From positions 1-20,086 of the forward strand of contig CAKSAI010000022.1 in the NCBI GenBank assembly GCA_934434905.1: a stretch of DNA of 20,086 nucleotides, in the 5' to 3' direction. Source of the stretch: an uncultured Lachnospiraceae bacterium (lineage in GTDB: Bacteria; Bacillota; Clostridia; Lachnospirales; Lachnospiraceae). The notes under the pieces are model-generated. The model saw only the letters and a list, made by a program, of their open reading frames with translations. It ran no database searches and had not been told where the DNA came from. Of the stretch, positions 15,852 through 20,086 are shown in pieces (the stretch's first letter is position 1; each line of letters starts with the position of its first letter). The position numbers were made by a program, and so were the translations under genes.

Positions 15852-17096
15852 ATGAGCAAGACAATGCCGATCGGCGGCTTCTGGGGGCCGGTAAGAGTCC
15901 CGGACACCCCTTACAAAGGGGCAAGTAAGGATCTGATTCAAGATGAGATTTATGCTCTCATCAAAGAGGCAGGCATCAATTACATCAGCTTTATTGAGCG
16001 GGATTATGTGACGGAAACGGATGAAGTTATTTCCAATCTGGAGCTTGCCGGGAAGTATGGAATCGGCCTTTTCATCAGAGATACCTATTTGACGAACGAA
16101 ACGACCGAAGAAGAGCTGAAGGAAAGAGTCAAGGCTTATAATGGGTATTCCTCTTTTCTTGGAATTACCGTATGCGATGAGCCGGGGATTGCGGAATACC
16201 GTGAAAAATCCCCGCATATCGACACATTCTCGAAACTGGCGACGAAGATTAATCAGTCAGAGGATATGGCCGGGTACGTGAATCTGTTCCCGAAGTTTGG
16301 GGAGATCGAGAATCTGGACGAGGTGTATGATAAATATGTGAATACTTATCTGGATACCTGCAGCCCGAAATTTATCAGTTATGATTATTATCCGTTTCAT
16401 GATGCGCAGACGAATAAGACCTGCTGGGAGTATTTCGCACATTTATCTTATTATTCCGATAAGGCAAAGGAAAGAAATCTGCCATTCTGGCCGTTCGTGG
16501 AGGTCGGCGGACATTTCTGGGGCACCGTGGAGCCATGGGAGCAGATTATTCCCACAAGAGGACAAATGCTCTGGAATGTTAATATGTGCCTGGCGTATGG
16601 AGCAAAAGGAATTCAGTATTTTCCGCTGATTCAGCCGAATTACTGGGGTGTTGTATCGGAAGAGGAGGCAGAGCAGGATTTCGACCGATGTGCAATCATT
16701 GGCGCCAATGGGAAGCCGACCAAATGGTATTCGTATGTGAAGGAAGCGAATCAGTGGGTCAGGAAGATTCAGCATGTTCTGATGGAAGCGGAGCATAGGG
16801 ATGTGATTGTGAACAGCCGGGCATTTGATAAGATCGCGAAAGCAACGAAGGCAGAGCATCTTTCCGGTGAGAATGAGGAGTATGGCGCACTCTCAGGTGT
16901 CTTTGCATATGCGGAAAAGACCGTATATTATATTGTAAATTATGACTATGACCATGCACAGGATATCACGTTACGGCTGGATGCTGTCCGTAATATCACA
17001 GGTTTTGTGCAGGGAGGAGCAGATATTGAAGCCAGGCAGGACTACTGCACGGTTTCTTTAGAGGCAGGATGCGCAGCACTGATTATCGTAGAATAA
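15852..17096 (+). CDS. Cytoplasmic stand-alone TIM-barrel glycosidase-like protein (copy 3 of 3)
   Basis: This is a putative intracellular enzyme acting on imported oligosaccharide. It has 414 residues. The ATG at 15852 is served by AGGAGG 5 nt upstream and opens MSKTMPIGGFWGP, so the protein starts only four residues before the family's first conserved strand. There is no signal peptide. It aligns along its full length with the C-terminal domain of the preceding gene's product. Shared landmarks: VCDEPG (Asp109-Glu110), YVNLFP, SYDYYPFHD (Asp178), LPFWPFVEVGG, WNVNMCLAYGAKGIQYFP, DFDRCAIIGANGKPTKWY, and the ending CAALIIVE. It is closer to copy 2 than to copy 1 at strand 6 (YDYYP). The 12-nt gap to the preceding gene suggests co-expression. 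The family is not recognised; an exo-acting glycosidase is likely from context but unproven. Confidence 0.78.
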   Translation: MSKTMPIGGFWGPVRVPDTPYKGASKDLIQDEIYALIKEAGINYISFIERDYVTETDEVISNLELAGKYGIGLFIRDTYLTNETTEEELKERVKAYNGYSSFLGITVCDEPGIAEYREKSPHIDTFSKLATKINQSEDMAGYVNLFPKFGEIENLDEVYDKYVNTYLDTCSPKFISYDYYPFHDAQTNKTCWEYFAHLSYYSDKAKERNLPFWPFVEVGGHFWGTVEPWEQIIPTRGQMLWNVNMCLAYGAKGIQYFPLIQPNYWGVVSEEEAEQDFDRCAIIGANGKPTKWYSYVKEANQWVRKIQHVLMEAEHRDVIVNSRAFDKIAKATKAEHLSGENEEYGALSGVFAYAEKTVYYIVNYDYDHAQDITLRLDAVRNITGFVQGGADIEARQDYCTVSLEAGCAALIIVE

Positions 17097-17109
17097 GGAG
17101 GTCTGGAGG

Positions 17110-19377
17110 ATGAAACTGAAGAGAATGTTATCAACCGTTCTTGTGATAGCCATGGTTTTCGGCTGTATCGGAGTCAGGAACCTTGCAGCGGCAGCTTCCG
17201 GGGCAGCTGGATTCCAGGAATTGACGCTGGCTGATTTCGGCATGGGCGATATGGAGATCACGTCCGGTATGGACGGCAGGAAATCGACAGATACGCTTGA
17301 CGGCACGGCAGTAACTTTAAATGTAACGTTTCCGAAGACGAAAGGCAATTATCTGTATATCGGCGGAAAGAGCAAAGGAATTCGCTTTGCTCCCCAGGAT
17401 GATGGAACAATCATTCTTGCGCATGCAACGAATGCAAGTGTGGCAACCAAGCTTGCCACACTGGATGCAGCTACAGCCGGTGTGGAGTCCCTGACGGAGA
17501 CAGAGATCAAGCTTCGCGTGACGTTTGAATTCTCAAATGAGGCTTCGGGCAAAGCGGATTTGAAGCTTGGAGTTTATATTAACGACAAGCTGTACAATGA
17601 TGCGTATATTACCAAGACCGGCCGCAGCTTAAGCACCTTGCAGCAGGCGATTTCCTTTACCGTAAAATCAGGTTCTGTGATTAAAGTGACAGATCCGAAT
17701 TTTGTACCGGAGGAGATGCCCGCCGGACTTCGCGGGACGACCACCAATAATTATGGTATCCTCGGCGGAAAGATCACAAGCAGAAGGGGAATCAACAATG
17801 GAAGCATTATGAATACCTTGTTTTCTGCTTATGTGACATTCCCGGATGAAAATATGTGGCTGCAGTACGGTGGTTTGGGAACAGAGGAAAACGATGACTG
17901 GAAAGGCATGCGTTTTTACCGCAAAGGCAAAGATCTGATATTGGAACAGAGCGCAGGAGAATTTGGCTGGTCTTATGAAAATAGAATGATGACGCTTTCT
18001 TCGACGCTTGCGAAGATAGATTTCGCAAATGAACGCTTTCTGCTGCAGATTACCACAGAAGCGGTGGATCATGACGGGGATGGCGAGAAAGATGATGTTA
18101 AGCTCGGCCTCTGGTTTAATGGTATGCTTTACAGAAATTCCTACATTTATGCGAATGACTGCGTGAAGAATCTGGGAAATAATTTTGCTGTATTCAATGT
18201 AGGTGCTTCCGGTGATGCCGGTATTATTCTTGAACCATATTTTGTTGTTCCACAGGAGCCGGAGAAGCTGCCGACGCATCTTCAAAGAACCACCTTTGGG
18301 GACATGAATATCAGCGATGGAAAGACCTTTTGGAGTACCAGCTTTAACCAGGGAACGATTCTTGGAACATTATTCTCAGGATATGTTACCTTCCATGGAG
18401 CGAATATGTGGCTGCAATACGGAGGAACGGGTACCAACCCATGGATTGGCATGCGCTTCGCATGTGACGGAGAGAAGATTGTTTTAGGACACAGCGATCG
18501 CGAATTTACAGGAGCGTATGAATTTACTTCGGATATCGCGGGTACAGAACTGATTGACAACCGATTCCTGCTGCAGCTGTCTGCAGAAGCGGTTGACCAT
18601 GATGGCGATGGACAGAAGGATGATGTGAAGCTTGGCGTATGGTTCAACGGTGTACTTTATAATAATATGTATATCTATCTGCTGGATTGTGTAGACAGAT
18701 TGGGCAACAATATGGCGCTTCTGCAAATGAATCAGAGTATGGAAGAGGGCTATGCAATCGTGGAGTCATATTTGCAGAGGGAAGAAACATTGCAGACGAT
18801 ACCTACGGATTTGCCGGTCTACACCTTTACGGATTACAATGTTGCGGAGCGGACTACCAACTGGTTGCCAAAGCTGAAATCAGGAACCATTGTAGATTCC
18901 ATGTTTGCGGGTTACTTTACAGTAACCGGGAACATGTGGTTTCAGTACGGCGGCAAGGGAACAGAAGAGCATTCATTCTGGTATGGAATCCGTATGGACT
19001 TCGATGGCGAGAAAATGATTCTCTCCAGCAGTAACGGTGAATTCCGTGGAAAATATACCTTTACGTCCGAAGCGGCAGGCACACAGCTTTATGACAACCG
19101 TTTCCTGTTACAGCTTACAACGAGAAGATGTGACAGTGACAATGACGGGGAAGCCGATGATGTGCAGTTGGGTGTATGGTTCAACGGCGTGTTATATAAC
19201 AACACCTACATCTATCTGGTGGATGCGGCAGAGAAGCTTGGACGCAATATGGCGGTCATTCAGCCGCAGCAGAAGCCGGAGAACGGGCATGCCCTGATTG
19301 AGCCCGTCAAAAAGAAGGTGGATCTGTCCAGATACGGTTTTGACGAAAACTGGGCGCGCACATTGGGGCTGCGATAG
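17110..19377 (+). CDS. Secreted four-module protein, putative glycan-binding
   Basis: This 755-residue exported protein is built almost wholly of four copies of the module found six times in the giant protein: residues about 35-208, 209-392, 393-569 and 570-735. Copies 2-4 are the most alike, with MWLQYGG or MWFQYGG, then W.GMRF or WYGIRM, NRFLLQL, an Asp-rich loop such as DHDGDGEKDDVK, and LGVWFNGVLYNN.YIY. A signal peptide is clear (KLKRMLSTVLVIAMV; AAAA near 26-29). A Cys at 19 (VFGC) resembles a lipobox weakly; cleavage by signal peptidase I near Ala28-Ser30 is preferred. There is no catalytic domain, membrane helix or sortase signal. The last 20 residues (VDLSRYGFDENWARTLGLR) may be the start of a lost fifth module. 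AAGGAGG lies 8 nt before the ATG. The gene closes the operon. A role as a secreted glycan-binding or retention protein is inferred. Confidence 0.78.
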   Translation: MKLKRMLSTVLVIAMVFGCIGVRNLAAAASGAAGFQELTLADFGMGDMEITSGMDGRKSTDTLDGTAVTLNVTFPKTKGNYLYIGGKSKGIRFAPQDDGTIILAHATNASVATKLATLDAATAGVESLTETEIKLRVTFEFSNEASGKADLKLGVYINDKLYNDAYITKTGRSLSTLQQAISFTVKSGSVIKVTDPNFVPEEMPAGLRGTTTNNYGILGGKITSRRGINNGSIMNTLFSAYVTFPDENMWLQYGGLGTEENDDWKGMRFYRKGKDLILEQSAGEFGWSYENRMMTLSSTLAKIDFANERFLLQITTEAVDHDGDGEKDDVKLGLWFNGMLYRNSYIYANDCVKNLGNNFAVFNVGASGDAGIILEPYFVVPQEPEKLPTHLQRTTFGDMNISDGKTFWSTSFNQGTILGTLFSGYVTFHGANMWLQYGGTGTNPWIGMRFACDGEKIVLGHSDREFTGAYEFTSDIAGTELIDNRFLLQLSAEAVDHDGDGQKDDVKLGVWFNGVLYNNMYIYLLDCVDRLGNNMALLQMNQSMEEGYAIVESYLQREETLQTIPTDLPVYTFTDYNVAERTTNWLPKLKSGTIVDSMFAGYFTVTGNMWFQYGGKGTEEHSFWYGIRMDFDGEKMILSSSNGEFRGKYTFTSEAAGTQLYDNRFLLQLTTRRCDSDNDGEADDVQLGVWFNGVLYNNTYIYLVDAAEKLGRNMAVIQPQQKPENGHALIEPVKKKVDLSRYGFDENWARTLGLR
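17212..19315 (+). repeat. Four tandem copies of the same module (second protein)
   Basis: Boundaries fall near 17212, 17734, 18286 and 18817, giving units of about 520-550 nt. Copies 2, 3 and 4 keep strong protein similarity in the second half of the unit, and the DNA is also visibly similar there: compare 18100-18150, 18625-18680 and 19160-19215, each coding a D-V-x-L-G-x-W-F-N-G-x-L-Y run. The first copy is the most diverged and lacks the Asp-rich loop. Confidence 0.8.
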
Positions 19378-19468
19378 GGAAGGAAGTATAATTGGCTGCT
19401 TTGCAGGAACATTTCTACTTTTGTAGGAAAAACTCAAAAGATGTAATGGGAATTAAGAAAATTCCGGG

Positions 19469-19497
19469 TGGACTTATTTTAAACCATGGTATATATT
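19469..19497 (+). promoter_or_regulatory. Possible promoter for the GNAT gene, overlapping the terminator
   Basis: TGGACT (19469-19474), a 17-nt spacer and TATATT (19492-19497) form a fair sigma-A match. The start of transcription would fall near 19504, within the right arm of the terminator hairpin. The rest of 19378-19560 shows only a short hairpin (19412-19429, stem of 7 pairs with no T-run), which has no evident role. Confidence 0.35.
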
Positions 19498-19521
19498 ATG
19501 TATGTACCATGGTTTTGTTTT
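19481..19521 (+). terminator. Rho-independent terminator of the sugar operon
   Basis: AAACCATGGTA (19481-19491) pairs with TACCATGGTTT (19505-19515). The stem can extend inward by four more pairs, one of them a G-U, around a loop of about 5 nt. TTTTGTTTT follows at once. It lies 104 nt after the stop of the last operon gene and before the GNAT gene. Each arm contains the palindrome CCATGG, so other foldings are possible. Confidence 0.75.
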
Positions 19522-19560
19522 AAGAAAGAAATCGTTAGATTCAAGCGTTAGGAGAACACA

Positions 19561-20028
19561 ATGATAGAAGGAAAATATTTATCCGGGAAGGATGATCTAA
19601 GTCAGATATATGAACTGCGCCGGGAGGTACTTCAGCAGGAACTTGGAATGCCTGCCGAGCATGATCTGGATGGTCAGGATGAATGGGCCGTTCATGCCAT
19701 TGCCCGCCAGGGGCAGATGACGGCGGCAGTGGGAAGAATTCTTTTTGACGGAGAGCGCTATATCATCAGCCGTGTGGCGGTGCGAGGGGAGCTCCGGCGG
19801 CAGGGGTACGGCGACTTCGTGGTGCGGCTGCTGATCAATCGTGCCCTGTTGGCGGGAGCCCGGGAACTGTATGCAGATGCGCTATCGGCAGGCGGACAGG
19901 CTTTGTTGGAGAAGATTGGCTTCGTTCCCTGCGGGGAGCCGCAGGAAAGCGGCGGCCTGCATTTCGTTCCCATGTGTCTGAAAAAGGAAAGGTTACATAA
20001 ATGTTGTAATCATGACACAAAGATATAA
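19561..20028 (+). CDS. GNAT-family N-acetyltransferase
   Basis: This protein of 155 residues is predicted to transfer an acetyl group from acetyl-CoA to an amine; the acceptor is unknown. The acetyl-CoA-binding motif A is clear: the strand YIISRVAV followed by RRQGYG (residues 79-84) and a helix FVVRLLINRAL. Motif B follows with 'ARELYADALSAGGQALLEKIGFVPCG', a classic GNAT ending in which the F-x-x-x-G part closes the domain. The N-terminal 'IYELRREVLQQELGMPAEHDLDGQDE' is also typical of small ElaA/YjcF-like GNATs. AGGAGA lies 5 nt before the ATG. The gene is separated from the sugar operon by a terminator and is probably unrelated to it. Confidence 0.88.
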   Translation: MIEGKYLSGKDDLSQIYELRREVLQQELGMPAEHDLDGQDEWAVHAIARQGQMTAAVGRILFDGERYIISRVAVRGELRRQGYGDFVVRLLINRALLAGARELYADALSAGGQALLEKIGFVPCGEPQESGGLHFVPMCLKKERLHKCCNHDTKI

Positions 20029-20048
20029 GATATCGTTAACTCCTTTGT

Positions 20049-20077
20049 AACAACCTTTCCGCTTTCTTTTGCGTCTA
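20049..20077 (+). promoter_or_regulatory. Possible ECF-sigma-type promoter at the right edge
   Basis: Downstream of the GNAT gene, a GTAACAACCTTTCC stretch (20047-20060) is followed by GCGTCTAATA (20071-20080). An AAC core at 20052-20054 and CGTC at 20072-20075 are 17 nt apart. This resembles extracytoplasmic-function sigma promoters (AAC... about 16-17 nt ...CGTC) in Bacillus and Clostridia. The gene it would drive lies outside the window. Confidence 0.35.
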
Positions 20078-20086
20078 ATATGCAGA

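Noticed and set aside
15069..16217. Long antisense open frame of 382 codons spanning the giant protein and the cytoplasmic copy
   Set aside because: It has no plausible ribosome binding site or recognisable domain, it crosses a gene boundary, and it mirrors well-conserved domains on the plus strand.
17152..17172. Lipobox in the four-module protein (VFGC, Cys19)
   Set aside because: Phe at -2 is a poor fit to the lipobox, and a good signal peptidase I site (Ala-rich, near residue 28) follows. Lipidation is not excluded but is not favoured.
2692..19377. Sortase (LPXTG) or S-layer-homology anchoring of the large surface proteins
   Set aside because: No LPXTG-like motif or SLH repeat was found in any of them; the 574- and 511-residue proteins end in a membrane helix instead.
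19986..20060. Inverted repeat GGAAAGGTT / AACCTTTCC as a terminator for the GNAT gene
   Set aside because: The arms are 9 bp with a loop of about 57 nt, the left arm is inside the coding region, and the right arm overlaps the ECF-like -35 element. A chance match is as likely.

Overview
The window looks like a chromosomal carbohydrate-utilisation locus from a Gram-positive Clostridia, most likely a gut Lachnospiraceae-type bacterium. This is inferred from strong AGGAGG-type ribosome binding sites, a CUT1 sugar ABC transporter without its own ATPase, lipobox proteins, an InlB-type B-repeat and a dockerin-like domain. No sequence search was possible, so the taxonomic call is an inference.

Layout. 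Position 1-103 (minus) is the 5' end of an unrecognised gene with a near-consensus sigma-A promoter. From 365 to 19377 there are ten genes on the plus strand. The first is a cytoplasmic GH36 alpha-galactosidase. After a 112-nt gap come nine tightly packed genes (gaps of 12-29 nt, or overlaps of 4 and 14 nt): a membrane-anchored two-module surface protein with a B-repeat; two CUT1 permeases; a solute-binding lipoprotein; a second membrane-anchored beta-sandwich-type protein; a lipoprotein carrying a TIM-barrel enzyme-like domain; a 1682-residue secreted protein (six tandem modules, a dockerin-like segment, and the same TIM-barrel domain); a stand-alone cytoplasmic version of that domain; and a 755-residue secreted protein made only of four more copies of the tandem module. 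A hairpin terminator at about 19481-19521 ends the run. A separate GNAT acetyltransferase gene (19561-20028) follows, and a possible ECF-sigma promoter sits at the right edge.

How the genes may work together (inference): the two large secreted proteins and the two membrane-anchored proteins would capture a glycan at the surface. The lipoprotein and the giant protein would cut it outside the cell. The binding lipoprotein and the permease pair would import the product, with the ATPase supplied from elsewhere. The cytoplasmic TIM-barrel protein and the GH36 alpha-galactosidase would finish degradation.

Main novelty: one unfamiliar TIM-barrel family occurs three times in one operon, in three cellular locations, together with an unfamiliar module of about 175-190 residues present ten times in two neighbouring proteins. 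I do not recognise a named family for either. No tRNA, rRNA, CRISPR array, insertion sequence or regulator gene was seen.
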